44,791 nt of DNA from SIG350 sp964520895 (GCA_964520895.1 CAZFOR010000007.1:1-44791), one strand, 5' to 3'; positions 8,765 through 16,484 are shown, counted from the first letter of the stretch. A program made the numbers and translations. Notes: generated by a model from the sequence alone, not told the origin.

Positions 8765-8866
8765 ATGAAAAATTTTGAAGTTAAACCCTCTATAAAAGTT
8801 GTCCAAAAATATGATAACATCTCCATAGCCGAAAATGCCATGGGGGGGGTACTAGCAATAGTATAA
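8765..8866 (+). CDS. 33-codon ORF with an eight-G tract
   Basis: AAGGAG nine bases before an ATG opens a 33-codon frame beginning MKNFEVKPSIKVVQKYDN and ending AMGGVLAIV, followed by TAA. The codons for MGG lie on a run of eight G residues at 8842-8849, exceptional in this AT-rich DNA. One extra G would extend the frame to 56 codons, ending LLVKD at the start of the downstream terminator; one fewer would stop it at 29. It begins 36 bases after the KAP NTPase stop and before a strong terminator, so it may be the last gene of that transcript. No family is recognised. The product is supported only by its ribosome site and position. Confidence 0.5.
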   Translation: MKNFEVKPSIKVVQKYDNISIAENAMGGVLAIV

Positions 8867-8900
8867 CTCTAGCTTTTTCATACATAAAAATATTAATAAT

Positions 8901-8955
8901 AAAATCTAAAACAAAGTTATTAGTGAAAGACTAATAACTAGTTTTAGATTTTTTT
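8901..8955 (+). terminator. Terminator after the KAP NTPase unit
   Basis: An outer stem AAAATCTAAAAC (8901-8912) with GTTTTAGATTTT (8941-8952) encloses a second perfect stem AGTTATTAGT (8915-8924) with ACTAATAACT (8930-8939). A run of T residues follows (8949-8956). Confidence 0.85.
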
Positions 8956-9032
8956 TAATGCGAAAAGGAAGGTGATATAGATAGAATAACAAAAAGTAAT
9001 GAAAATGAAAAAATATATGAGGAGGAAAAAAT

Positions 9033-9689
9033 ATGAAGAATAAAGAAAAAAGAGGAATAAGTTTAGTAGCGTTAATAATAACAATAATAGTATTAATTAT
9101 ATTAACAGGGGCAGTGATAATGAATATAACAGGAGAAAATAATACAATTGATAAGGCAAAAGAAGCGGTATTTAAAAATGATATAACAACATATAGAGAT
9201 TCATTAGCAATATATGAAATGAACAAAAAATTAAATGCAGCAACTGAACAAGTGGCAGTAGAAGAAACAAATGCGACAACAGCAGGTGAAATAAAAGAAA
9301 TAATACCAGAATTTAAATCAGAATACGAAGGAATAGTAAAAATATCAAATGGAAAATTAGTAGGTGGAGATAATATACAGTCTAAAGAAACTGAATGGTT
9401 AAGTCAATTAAATGTAGATGGAGTAAACACAAAAGTCAAATTTTATATTGGAGATAATAGCACAATGTTAAGTAAAACTGAATATGAGGTTGATGAAGGA
9501 ACAACATTAAGGGAATTTGCTAATCAGCAAGGATATAGTATATGTTCACAAAACTATATTCATTATACTACTAATAATAGCAAGATGTTATTCGATACAT
9601 TAAGGGAATTTGCAAATATTTATGAAGTAATAGAAGTAGATAATGAATATTTTTGGGCAAATGAATTATGTAATTGTCAAAGGCCATAA
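9033..9689 (+). CDS. Orphan type IV pilin-like protein
   Basis: The N-terminus, KNKEKRG then ISLVALIITIIVLIILTGAVI, is a class III-type prepilin leader with the cleavage site after Gly and a hydrophobic helix; the +5 Glu usual in major pilins is replaced. The same leader type is found in the major pilin at 27849. The mature part (about 210 residues) has a helix rich in charged residues and then a beta-rich tail, in which TLREFAN occurs twice (about residues 166-172 and 196-202). Cysteines lie at about 179 and in the terminal LCNCQRP. GGAGGA lies before the ATG. It stands alone between two terminators, some 15 kb from the pilus cluster, so it is probably a specialised minor pilin or surface protein exported by the same machine. 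Confidence 0.8.
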   Translation: MKNKEKRGISLVALIITIIVLIILTGAVIMNITGENNTIDKAKEAVFKNDITTYRDSLAIYEMNKKLNAATEQVAVEETNATTAGEIKEIIPEFKSEYEGIVKISNGKLVGGDNIQSKETEWLSQLNVDGVNTKVKFYIGDNSTMLSKTEYEVDEGTTLREFANQQGYSICSQNYIHYTTNNSKMLFDTLREFANIYEVIEVDNEYFWANELCNCQRP

Positions 9690-9698
9690 ATAATATTT

Positions 9699-9735
9699 AA
9701 GAAGAATATTTAATATAAAGTATTCTTCTTTTTTT
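9699..9735 (+). terminator. Terminator of the orphan pilin gene
   Basis: AAGAAGAATA (9699-9708) and TATTCTTCTT (9721-9730) form a perfect 10-bp stem followed by T residues to 9735. Confidence 0.85.
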
Positions 9736-9812
9736 GTGTATTTATTATTTTATGTATAAAAATTTCCTTATTTGTCATAATAAACATATAAACATAAAAA
9801 GGAGGGAATAAT

Positions 9813-10364
9813 TTGAAAGCAACAGGTGTAGTAAGAAGAATAGATGATTTAGGAAGAGTTGTAATTCCAAAAGAAATAAGGAAAACTTTGAGAATTAGAG
9901 AAGGTGATCCATTAGAGATTTTTACAGATAAAGATGGTGAAGTTATATTAAAAAAATATTCACCAATAGGAGAACTTAGTGAATATGCTAATAAATATAC
10001 AGAAACACTTGCTAAAACTACTGGTCTTGCTTGTGTTATAACAGATAAGGATACAGTTATATCATGTAGTGGTGTTTCTAAAAAAGAATATGTTGAAAAA
10101 AATATTAGTAGTGAACTTGAAAAGTTAATCGAAAATAGGGTGTATTTTTTTACAAAGGATAAGAATGATAAAACTATACCAATAACTTTATATGATGATA
10201 ATGAAAAATATAATTCACAAATAATTTATCCAATAATTTCAGATGGTGATACAGTGGGTTCAATTTCGTTATTATCTACTGATAGTAAAAACAAGGTTGG
10301 GGATATTGAACTTAAATTATCACAATCAGTAGCAATGTTATTAGGAAAACAAATGGAGAGTTAA
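9813..10364 (+). CDS. spoVT: Stage V sporulation transcription regulator SpoVT
   Basis: A 183-residue protein with an AbrB-type swapped-hairpin DNA-binding domain (VVRRIDDLGRVVIPKEIRKTLRIREGD, residues 6-32) and a C-terminal GAF-like domain (about 56-180), the full-length architecture of SpoVT. SpoVT adjusts sigma-G-dependent transcription in the forespore and spore germination. Its presence is the best evidence here that the organism forms spores. It starts at TTG (9813), after AAAAGGAGGG with six to seven bases of spacing. It is followed 40 bases downstream by a DUF421-DUF4363 pair, which fits a spore-membrane context. Confidence 0.92.
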   Translation: MKATGVVRRIDDLGRVVIPKEIRKTLRIREGDPLEIFTDKDGEVILKKYSPIGELSEYANKYTETLAKTTGLACVITDKDTVISCSGVSKKEYVEKNISSELEKLIENRVYFFTKDKNDKTIPITLYDDNEKYNSQIIYPIISDGDTVGSISLLSTDSKNKVGDIELKLSQSVAMLLGKQMES

Positions 10365-10403
10365 TTTTAACTCTTATTTGCTTTATAGGGGGATATATAT
10401 AAT

Positions 10404-11057
10404 ATGTTAGTTATTTTTATTAGAACAATAATTATATATTTTTTTGTTTTAATTGTAATGAGATTAATGGGTAAAAGTGAAATAAGTCAGTTTCAACCAT
10501 TTGAAGTTGTTATTGCAATAATGATAGCAGATTTGGCAATAGTTCCAATGCAAAATCCAGGTATCTCATTAATAAATGGTGTTGTATCAATTGTAGCTTT
10601 ATTAGTTGTTCATATAATAATTTCAGTAATCAGTATTAAAAGTAAAAAGATGTATAAAGTAACTGCTGGGAAACCTTCAATGTTAATTGAAAGAGGAAAA
10701 ATTAATATTAAAGAATTAGAAAAACAAAATATGACAATAAATGAATTATTAGAAAGATTAAGGCAAACTAATTATCCATATATAGAAGAAGTATATTATG
10801 CAATACTAGAAACAAGTGGTCAAATATCTGTTATTGAAAAAAGGTTGATTGATAATGATGAAAATCAAAAAGGTGAAAAGGGAATGCAAGTGTCTTTGGT
10901 TATAAATAAAGAAATTGAAAGAAATAATTTACAAAGAGTTGGAAGAAATGAAAAATGGTTATTAGATACAATAAAAAAACTTAAATTAAAATTAGATGAA
11001 ATAATATTATTATGTATTGATGAACAAGATAACATTGTGTTTTTTACGGAGGAATAG
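10404..11057 (+). CDS. DUF421 membrane protein (second paralogue)
   Basis: This 217-residue protein has the family layout: three N-terminal membrane helices with RLMGKSEISQFQPFEVVIAIMIADLA, then a cytoplasmic domain with KPSMLIERGKINIKELEKQN, ELLERLRQTNYPYIEEVYYAILETSGQISV and a C-terminal EKWLLDTIKK. It overlaps nothing but leads directly into the DUF4363 gene, whose ribosome site lies across its last codons. DUF421 plus DUF4363 is a recurrent pair in Clostridia; location after spoVT suggests a spore-related function. The biochemical role is unknown. Confidence 0.9.
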   Translation: MLVIFIRTIIIYFFVLIVMRLMGKSEISQFQPFEVVIAIMIADLAIVPMQNPGISLINGVVSIVALLVVHIIISVISIKSKKMYKVTAGKPSMLIERGKINIKELEKQNMTINELLERLRQTNYPYIEEVYYAILETSGQISVIEKRLIDNDENQKGEKGMQVSLVINKEIERNNLQRVGRNEKWLLDTIKKLKLKLDEIILLCIDEQDNIVFFTEE

Positions 11058-11058
11058 T

Positions 11059-11439
11059 ATGAAGAAAATAATTTATGTAACTATTACAATAATAATATTT
11101 GTATGTATATCAATGTTTGTTCAATATAAATTACAAAACAGTGCTAATAATATTTTAAATGACATAACAGAGGTTACAAAAAATATGGAAGATGAAAATT
11201 GGGATGTAGCAGATAAACAATTAGAAGACTTAGTTAATAAATGGGAAGAGGTAGGAGAAAAGTGGTCAGTATTAGTTGAACATGATGAAATTGATAATAT
11301 TACAGTATCATTATTTAAATCAAAAGCATATGCTAATTTTAGAGAAAAAGAAGAGGCGCTAGCTGAAATGAGGGAATTTGAATTTATGATAGATCATATT
11401 CCTAAAATTCAGAAAATACAACTTAAAAATATATTATAA
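11059..11439 (+). CDS. DUF4363 family membrane-anchored protein
   Basis: The ATG at 11059 follows GGAGGA and lies two bases after the DUF421 stop, giving 126 residues. One N-terminal membrane helix (KKIIYVTITIIIFVCISMFV) precedes an extracytoplasmic helical domain with the DUF4363 pattern ENWDVADKQLEDLVNKWEEV and KSKAYANFREKEEALAEM. This is the usual partner of the short DUF421 proteins. The function is not known; the domain probably forms a helical hairpin outside the membrane. Confidence 0.88.
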   Translation: MKKIIYVTITIIIFVCISMFVQYKLQNSANNILNDITEVTKNMEDENWDVADKQLEDLVNKWEEVGEKWSVLVEHDEIDNITVSLFKSKAYANFREKEEALAEMREFEFMIDHIPKIQKIQLKNIL

Positions 11440-11441
11440 TA

Positions 11442-11481
11442 AAAAAGATAAATAAATTAATTCAAATTTATTTATCTTTTT
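11442..11481. terminator. Bidirectional terminator between DUF4363 and mscL
   Basis: Perfect 17-bp arms (11442-11458 and 11465-11481, core AGATAAATAAATT) with a six-base loop. A runs on the left and T runs on the right suit termination of both converging genes. Confidence 0.85.
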
Positions 11482-11537
11482 GTTTGACTAGTTTTGTCGA
11501 AACTATTTACAAATATATTTAAAATTATATAATAATA

Positions 11538-12110
11538 TTAGTTTGCCTCTGCAGCTGGAGTTTGAGTATCAACTTTGTTTTCAACAGGTTCGGCAACTAA
11601 AATTGAAGTACAATGTGGGCAACGAGTTGCTTCTTTGTTAATTTCGGTCTTACAATAATCACATTTTTTAGTAGTTTCTTCTTTTTTCTTTTCGTTTGTA
11701 TTAGTTATTTTCTTTAATTGTCTTAATGCTATAAATATAAATATTGCAGTAATTAGAAAATCAATTATAGCGGTTAAGCATAATCCATAATTAATTGTTG
11801 AAGCACCTGCAGCTTTTGCAAGTTCTAGTGTTTCATATTTTGTACCATCTAATGAGATAAACATATTTTCAAAATTTATATTTTTTGTAAATATTGATAT
11901 TACTGGCATTATGATATCATTTGTAAATGATGTAACAATTGCTTTAAAACCAGTACCAATAATGACACCAATTGACATATCTACTATATTAGCAGAAAAA
12001 GCAAATTTCTTAAATTCTTTTACAGTTTCTTTATTTTTTTTATCTTGTTTTTCTAATTTTTGTTTTAGCTTTTCTTTTTGTTTAGTTAATTTTTCATCTA
12101 TTTTTTTCAA
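11538..12110 (-). CDS. mscL: Large-conductance mechanosensitive channel MscL with Zn-ribbon tail
   Basis: Residues 30-135 are an MscL core: KEFKKFAFSANIVDMSIGVIIG starts the pore helix, then a periplasmic loop and a second membrane helix (IDFLITAIFIFIALRQLKK). MscL opens under high membrane tension to release solutes. Two additions lengthen it to 190 residues. The first 30 residues are a Lys/Glu-rich coiled coil (KQKEKLKQKLEKQDKKNKE), and the end carries a zinc-ribbon (Cys150, Cys153, Cys164, Cys167; CDYCK...CPHC). Start is TTG at 12110, after an AGGAGG site. It lies 12 bases downstream of the carboxypeptidase gene and is probably co-transcribed with it. Confidence 0.92.
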   Translation of the reverse strand: MKKIDEKLTKQKEKLKQKLEKQDKKNKETVKEFKKFAFSANIVDMSIGVIIGTGFKAIVTSFTNDIIMPVISIFTKNINFENMFISLDGTKYETLELAKAAGASTINYGLCLTAIIDFLITAIFIFIALRQLKKITNTNEKKKEETTKKCDYCKTEINKEATRCPHCTSILVAEPVENKVDTQTPAAEAN

Positions 12111-12122
12111 GCTTATTACCTC

Positions 12123-13406
12123 CTAGTTTTTATATCTTCTAGCTTTTCTTTTTGATTTTTTTCTAATTTTATTAATAATTCTTATTAATATTATAAGGAA
12201 TATTAAACCAATTACAATATATAATATTAATTTACCTATGAATTTTAATCCATTTAAAATTATTTCACCAAAAGATGATTTTTCTTCTAAATCATTTTTT
12301 GCAATTAAATTGTATTCATATACTTTACCATCAATTTCATATGTGATAGTACCTATATTACTACCAGCTTGTATTGGTGCCTGCAAACCTGCTTTTTGTG
12401 TGATTTTGTATTGTAGTGTTGAAACATCTACACCAGAAGATACTAATATATATCCACCATTTTCTATTTCAACAGTAAGCTCTGCATTTTTCTTAGCACT
12501 AGGAATATCTTTAATTGCAGGTATATTATTAGGTAGTTGATTTAATGAAAAATTATTAAAACCATATGTAAATAATTTTTTTGCTTCTGTATACCTATTT
12601 GAATTATCTGTTGATGGAACTTTTAATAATATACAAATTAGTTCCATATTATCTTTTTTAGCTGATGCGACTAATGTGTTTCCAGCTTTTGAAGTATTAC
12701 CTGTTTTTATACCAGTTGCATATTCGTAATAATATGTTTTTGTATTTGGTGGTACAGGATCTGGGAATAATAACAAGTTACTATTTTTATACTCTCTATC
12801 ACCATCTGTATAAATTGCATTTTTAGGAATTGTATATGTTTTAGTTGATACAATTTTTTTAAATGTTTCATTTTGCATAGCGTGTTTTGCAATTATTGCC
12901 ATATCAGATGCTGTTACATAATGGTTATCGCCATGTAATCCGTTTGCATTTACAAAGTTTGAATTTTCTGCACCTAATTCTTTTGCTTTTGTATTCATCA
13001 TTGCAGCAAAGCTTTCAATTGAACCACCTGCATGCTCTGCTAACACATTTGCTGCGTCATTGCCAGATGTTACAAGCATTGCATAAAGTAATTGCTCAAC
13101 TGTCAATGTTTCACCTGCTTTTAGTTTTGCTGTACTTGAATCAGATGGCATATTTTTCAATGCATTTTCACTTACAACAACATTATCTGTTAAATTACAT
13201 TTTTCTAAAACAACTATTGCACTTAATATTTTTGTTATACTTGCTGGATACATTTTTTCATTACTGTTTTTTTCATAGATTATTTGACCTGTTGTAGTAT
13301 CCATTAATATAGCTGCATTTGCTGATATATCAAAATCTATATCTGCAAAAGATAATGTAGAAAAAAGAGTAATACATAGGCATAAAACTAATAAAAATCT
13401 TTTCAT
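12123..13406 (-). CDS. D-alanyl-D-alanine carboxypeptidase (DacF/PBP5 family)
   Basis: The 427-residue precursor has a signal peptide (MKRFLLVLCLCITLFSTLSFA) and the three active-site motifs of S11 serine peptidases: SITK (Ser56, Lys59), SGN (114-116) and KTG in GIKTGNTSKAG (about 236). These enzymes trim the terminal D-Ala of peptidoglycan stem peptides outside the membrane. A PBP5-type beta-sandwich domain follows (about 290-385). The C-terminus is a full membrane helix with a basic tail (IVIGLIFLIILIRIINKIRKK) rather than the usual amphipathic anchor. GGGGGA lies before the ATG. mscL follows 12 bases downstream. DacF in a spore former would suggest a cortex role, but the paralogue cannot be decided here. 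Confidence 0.92.
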   Translation of the reverse strand: MKRFLLVLCLCITLFSTLSFADIDFDISANAAILMDTTTGQIIYEKNSNEKMYPASITKILSAIVVLEKCNLTDNVVVSENALKNMPSDSSTAKLKAGETLTVEQLLYAMLVTSGNDAANVLAEHAGGSIESFAAMMNTKAKELGAENSNFVNANGLHGDNHYVTASDMAIIAKHAMQNETFKKIVSTKTYTIPKNAIYTDGDREYKNSNLLLFPDPVPPNTKTYYYEYATGIKTGNTSKAGNTLVASAKKDNMELICILLKVPSTDNSNRYTEAKKLFTYGFNNFSLNQLPNNIPAIKDIPSAKKNAELTVEIENGGYILVSSGVDVSTLQYKITQKAGLQAPIQAGSNIGTITYEIDGKVYEYNLIAKNDLEEKSSFGEIILNGLKFIGKLILYIVIGLIFLIILIRIINKIRKKSKRKARRYKN

Positions 13407-13506
13407 AAACCAAATCCCCCTTTTATTTATTCATACAAATATAATATACATAAATTTATACAAAATAACAAGGGGTTAGACAATTTTTTAAGGAGGAATT
13501 TAAAAT

Positions 13507-14130
13507 ATGGATGATAATATAGATAAAATAATTAGAAAAATAAAGGAAATTGTAGTTAAATATAAGAGTATTGTGATTATATTAATAGTTATAAGTATTG
13601 TAATATATGTATTTAACTATATTAATCAAGATAAGGATATTCAAAATATTAAAAGTTATTATACAAGTGAAAATACTAATCAAGATAATAAAAACGAAGA
13701 TAACGAAAAAATAGTAATACATATTGATGGAGCTATAAATAATCCTGGTGTATATACAATTGATAGTAAAAGCAGATTAGATGATTTAGTAAAAATTGCA
13801 GGTGGATTAACTGATGATGCAAATAGTTCTAATATTAATTTAGCACAAATGTTAAATGATGGACAAAAAATACATATATATAGTATGGATGAAGAAATAA
13901 CAGAGCAGTTAGATGAAGGTGATACTAGTACTAGTGGAAAGATTAACATTAATACAGCAAATATAGATGGTTTAAAAACATTACCTGGAATAGGTGATTC
14001 AACTGCAAAAAAAATAATATCACACAGAGAAAGCAATGGTAAATTTGATAAAATTGAAGATATACAAAATGTTAGTGGTATAGGTGAAAGTAAATTTAAT
14101 AATATAAAGGAAATGATTTGTGTTAAATAA
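13507..14130 (+). CDS. comEA: Competence DNA receptor ComEA
   Basis: The 207-residue protein has the ComEA order: a cytoplasmic N-terminus, one membrane helix (residues 20-40), a linker, an SLBB domain (VIHIDGAINNPGVYTIDSKSR, about 70-125) and a C-terminal double helix-hairpin-helix (INTANIDGLKTLPGIGDSTA, then IEDIQNVSGIGESKF). It binds incoming double-stranded DNA at the outer face of the membrane during transformation. AAGGAGGA precedes the ATG. With the type IV pilus cluster and a ComEC-like protein in the same window, DNA uptake is plausible. The 3' end faces the attL end of the tRNA-Tyr element. Confidence 0.93.
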   Translation: MDDNIDKIIRKIKEIVVKYKSIVIILIVISIVIYVFNYINQDKDIQNIKSYYTSENTNQDNKNEDNEKIVIHIDGAINNPGVYTIDSKSRLDDLVKIAGGLTDDANSSNINLAQMLNDGQKIHIYSMDEEITEQLDEGDTSTSGKININTANIDGLKTLPGIGDSTAKKIISHRESNGKFDKIEDIQNVSGIGESKFNNIKEMICVK

Positions 14131-14136
14131 TAAAAA

Positions 14137-14170
14137 AATGATGTAAACACTAAATAGTATTTACATCATT
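14137..14170 (-). terminator. Terminator, probably the original one of the tRNA-Met/Tyr operon
   Basis: Arms 14137-14151 and 14156-14170 form a 15-bp stem with one G-U pair and a four-base loop. On the minus strand the stem is followed by seven T residues; on the plus strand it is followed by GGTGGGC. It therefore serves minus-strand transcription. Its last base is the first base of the 55-bp attL repeat, so before insertion it would have stood right after the tRNA-Tyr 3' end. Confidence 0.75.
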
Positions 14171-14224
14171 TGGTGGGCAGGGATGGATTCGAACCATCGT
14201 ACTCGTTGAGAACAGATTTACAGT
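14170..14224. repeat. attL: 55-bp copy of the tRNA-Tyr 3' half
   Basis: It is identical over 55 bases to 21006-21060 and diverges immediately on both sides. On the minus strand it reads from the anticodon stem to CCA of tRNA-Tyr, but no 5' half is present, so it is not a functional tRNA gene. Confidence 0.93.
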
Positions 14225-14264
14225 ATTTTGAAAACACTTATTTGAATATATTTTGAATACTATG

Positions 14265-14275
14265 TTGACAGATTT
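14265..14275 (+). repeat. TTGACAGATTT, candidate integrase arm site (copies at both element ends)
   Basis: One copy lies here, next to attL and overlapping the integrase stop codon. Two more copies with an 11-base period lie at 20879-20889 and 20890-20900 near the other end, all in the same orientation. Short direct repeats at both ends are typical arm-type sites for tyrosine integrases with an N-terminal arm-binding domain; that use is inferred. Confidence 0.5.
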
Positions 14276-15311
14276 ATGACGGATTATCGAATATTTTACT
14301 TGCGTTCTTTATATTTTCATCAACCTTGTGAGTATATATATTAAGAGTAGTAGATGTATTTGAGTGTCCTAATATAGATGATACTGTTTTATAATCTACA
14401 TTATGAGATATTAACATTGTAGCAGTAGTATGTCGAAGACCGTGCAATGTAATATGTGGTAGATTATTCTTTAATACCCACCTGTAAAACCATTTAGACA
14501 TATAATCCATATCAATATCAAACAATTTCTCATTAGGTAAAGTTTTTAGTTTTTGTATTAGATTTTCTGGAAGATAAACAATTCTATTAGATTTAGCAGT
14601 TTTAGGTGCTTTTGTAAATACACCACTTCTTTTTGATTTTGATACAGCTTTGTTAATTGAAATAGAATTCTCATTAAAATTTATATCTGATTTAGTAAGT
14701 GCTAATATTTCTTGTCTACGAAGTCCACCAAACAATGCTAATTTTATTATAAGTTTCTTTTCTAAGTCAACATCTTCTAATTTCTCTAATAATAATTTAA
14801 TATCACTTTCTTGCAATACATTTTCTTTTTTATTTAGTACCTTTCCTTTTGGCAAGTCAACAAGTGTAGCAGGGTTACCAGTAATTAAATCAAGTTTTAT
14901 AGCATAATTGAATATTGTTACAAGACAGTTTCTATATTGTTTTAAAGTTGATTTTGTGTATTTATCTTGTAATTCATTTAAAAATAGAATGACATCACTT
15001 CTTTTTATTTCATTAAGTCTTAATCCGTTAAAATAATTATATATGTGATTATCTAATAGTCCCTCGTAAAATTCTTGTGTTCTTAATTCCAGATTAGTAT
15101 ATACATAGTCGTTTAACCATTGTTTAGCAAAATCATTGAAATATATAGAACTTGTATTATCAGAATGTTCTATTTCATAGATGAAATCATTTAATAATTT
15201 TGGCAATTTTTTTGTATTATCACAAGTAATAGTTTTTGCATGTGTTTTTCCTTTATAGTCGTATCTCAATCTATATTTGCCATTTTTATAATCTATTATA
15301 TTTCCAGACAT
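14274..15311 (-). CDS. Tyrosine recombinase / phage-type integrase
   Basis: The 345 residues follow the family order: an N-terminal arm-binding domain (about 1-50, KYRLRYDYKGKTH), a SAM-like core-binding domain (about 55-145) and a catalytic domain with Arg198 (GGLRRQE), a beta-hairpin Lys (about 240), His290 and Arg293 (HGLRH), His316 (LGHS) and the nucleophile Tyr326 (NIYTH). All catalytic residues are present, so the enzyme is probably active. It lies 50 bases inside attL and overlaps the upstream ImmA-like gene by 16 bases, so it is likely expressed as part of the leftward repressor transcript. Confidence 0.95.
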   Translation of the reverse strand: MSGNIIDYKNGKYRLRYDYKGKTHAKTITCDNTKKLPKLLNDFIYEIEHSDNTSSIYFNDFAKQWLNDYVYTNLELRTQEFYEGLLDNHIYNYFNGLRLNEIKRSDVILFLNELQDKYTKSTLKQYRNCLVTIFNYAIKLDLITGNPATLVDLPKGKVLNKKENVLQESDIKLLLEKLEDVDLEKKLIIKLALFGGLRRQEILALTKSDINFNENSISINKAVSKSKRSGVFTKAPKTAKSNRIVYLPENLIQKLKTLPNEKLFDIDMDYMSKWFYRWVLKNNLPHITLHGLRHTTATMLISHNVDYKTVSSILGHSNTSTTLNIYTHKVDENIKNASKIFDNPS

Positions 15312-15707
15312 AGCAACCCTCTTTCTTCATAAAACTTTATTGCATTATTCATAAACTCTATTGTAACATCAAAAATATCCGCTAATTCATATATTGTTTT
15401 ATCAATATACTTCCTTAACTTGTCTAGAGGTATAAGTGTGCTTATTTGCCATTTCTTTGCCCTATATTCGCATTTTTCTATCCAAGTAGGGTTGTTATAT
15501 ACTTTATACAATGAATTAGTATAATAATGCCCTAATTCTTCATTAAGGACAATATACTCATTAACACTGTCTAATTTAGATTTATCAAGAGCAATATAAT
15601 AATTGTTATCATAATTAATAATAAAAGCATTTCCGTTTTTGTGGTACATTATTTACTTCGATATTTTCTTTATCTAATACATCGTATGTTTCTTCTAATT
15701 TAGTCAT
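15296..15707 (-). pseudogene. ImmA/IrrE-family metallopeptidase gene with a frameshift near its start
   Basis: A well-placed ribosome site (AAAGGAGTAATAG) precedes the ATG at 15707, which opens MTKLEETYDVLDKENIEVNN, the usual beginning of phage ImmA-like proteins. That frame stops at 15615. The rest of the family sequence (NYYIALDKSKLD...LNEELGHYYTN) continues in another frame from about 15650 to 15296; its first ATG (15649) has no ribosome site and an in-frame stop lies just upstream. One base removed near 15650 would join the two parts into about 136 residues. The first His of HExxH is Asn here (NEELGH), a change common in the phage subfamily. ImmA-type peptidases cleave the cognate repressor; here that would be the product of 17055-17357. 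Confidence 0.72.
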
Positions 15708-15785
15708 CTATTACTCCTTTTTATTTATAAAAGTATATTGTAATTTTTTATTTCTTTATTTATTTTAAATAATAATATTCATAGT

Positions 15786-16169
15786 TTAATTATTTTCTTC
15801 TTCGTTAATTTTTATTAAAAAACCAATTATTGCTAAAGTTTGAATTATTGCATTTATTAATTGATTTACTTCAAATATTTCAAGTATAATAGAAAGAATT
15901 AAAGAAATAATCCACATTAAAATATATAAAGCACCTAAAACAGTAATTATTTTTGTATGTTTTTTAGGTGGCATATAATATAAAATATTGAAAAATATTA
16001 ATACTAAACTAATACTAGATGATACAGCAAATACTATACTATAAATTAAAGAACCAGGTAAAAAATACATTGTAAATATATAAGGGATAAACATAGAGCC
16101 TAAAATAGCTCCTAAAATAGCAACAGGTATAGTAAATACATATCGAAATATATTAATAACTTTTTCCAT
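15786..16169 (-). CDS. Four-TM membrane protein of the element (127 aa)
   Basis: A 127-residue, strongly hydrophobic protein with four predicted membrane helices and a short acidic tail (KINEEENN). AGGAGG precedes the ATG. It is the third membrane protein between the repressor and the ImmA-like gene, and each has its own ribosome site. I know no family. In prophages such genes in the lysogeny operon are often superinfection-exclusion or immunity proteins, which is only an inference from location. Confidence 0.7.
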   Translation of the reverse strand: MEKVINIFRYVFTIPVAILGAILGSMFIPYIFTMYFLPGSLIYSIVFAVSSSISLVLIFFNILYYMPPKKHTKIITVLGALYILMWIISLILSIILEIFEVNQLINAIIQTLAIIGFLIKINEEENN

Positions 16170-16205
16170 AAATAAACCTCCTATTTTTATTTTTGAAATT
16201 TTAGT

Positions 16206-16472
16206 TTAAATATTATCTGTTTTATGTTTTTTCTTAAACTCTTTTTCCAATTTATTTTTATATCTTTGTTCTTCCATTGTTAAATAATAAAAAAAGTTTC
16301 CATATAATATCATAAGAAAAACATAACTTAAATTATTTCCAAGATTAAAATGCATAAACATATTAGTAAAAAATAATATTGTTCCAAAAACTAATCCAAT
16401 ACCGAAAATAATAAGTAATAAATAATGTATAAATTTTATACAAACATTTATGATATTATACATATTACACAC
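16206..16472 (-). CDS. Two-TM membrane protein of the element (88 aa)
   Basis: An 88-residue protein with two hydrophobic helices (YLLLIIFGIGLVFGTILFF and a second around residues 45-65), then a very basic tail (RYKNKLEKEFKKKHKTD). AGAAGGAGTG lies before the start. It is in the same direction and 12 bases downstream of the 184-residue protein, so they are probably one transcript. No family recognised. Confidence 0.65.
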   Translation of the reverse strand: MCNMYNIINVCIKFIHYLLLIIFGIGLVFGTILFFTNMFMHFNLGNNLSYVFLMILYGNFFYYLTMEEQRYKNKLEKEFKKKHKTDNI

Positions 16473-16484
16473 TCCTTCTAATTT

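Noticed and set aside
12887..13297. A 136-residue plus-strand protein opposite the carboxypeptidase
   Set aside because: It is a Leu/His-rich mirror of the well-supported dac gene on the other strand, without a ribosome site.
14170..14224. A second tRNA-Tyr gene beside comEA
   Set aside because: Only the 3' half is present; the sequence diverges within the anticodon arm and there is no 5' half. It is the attL copy.
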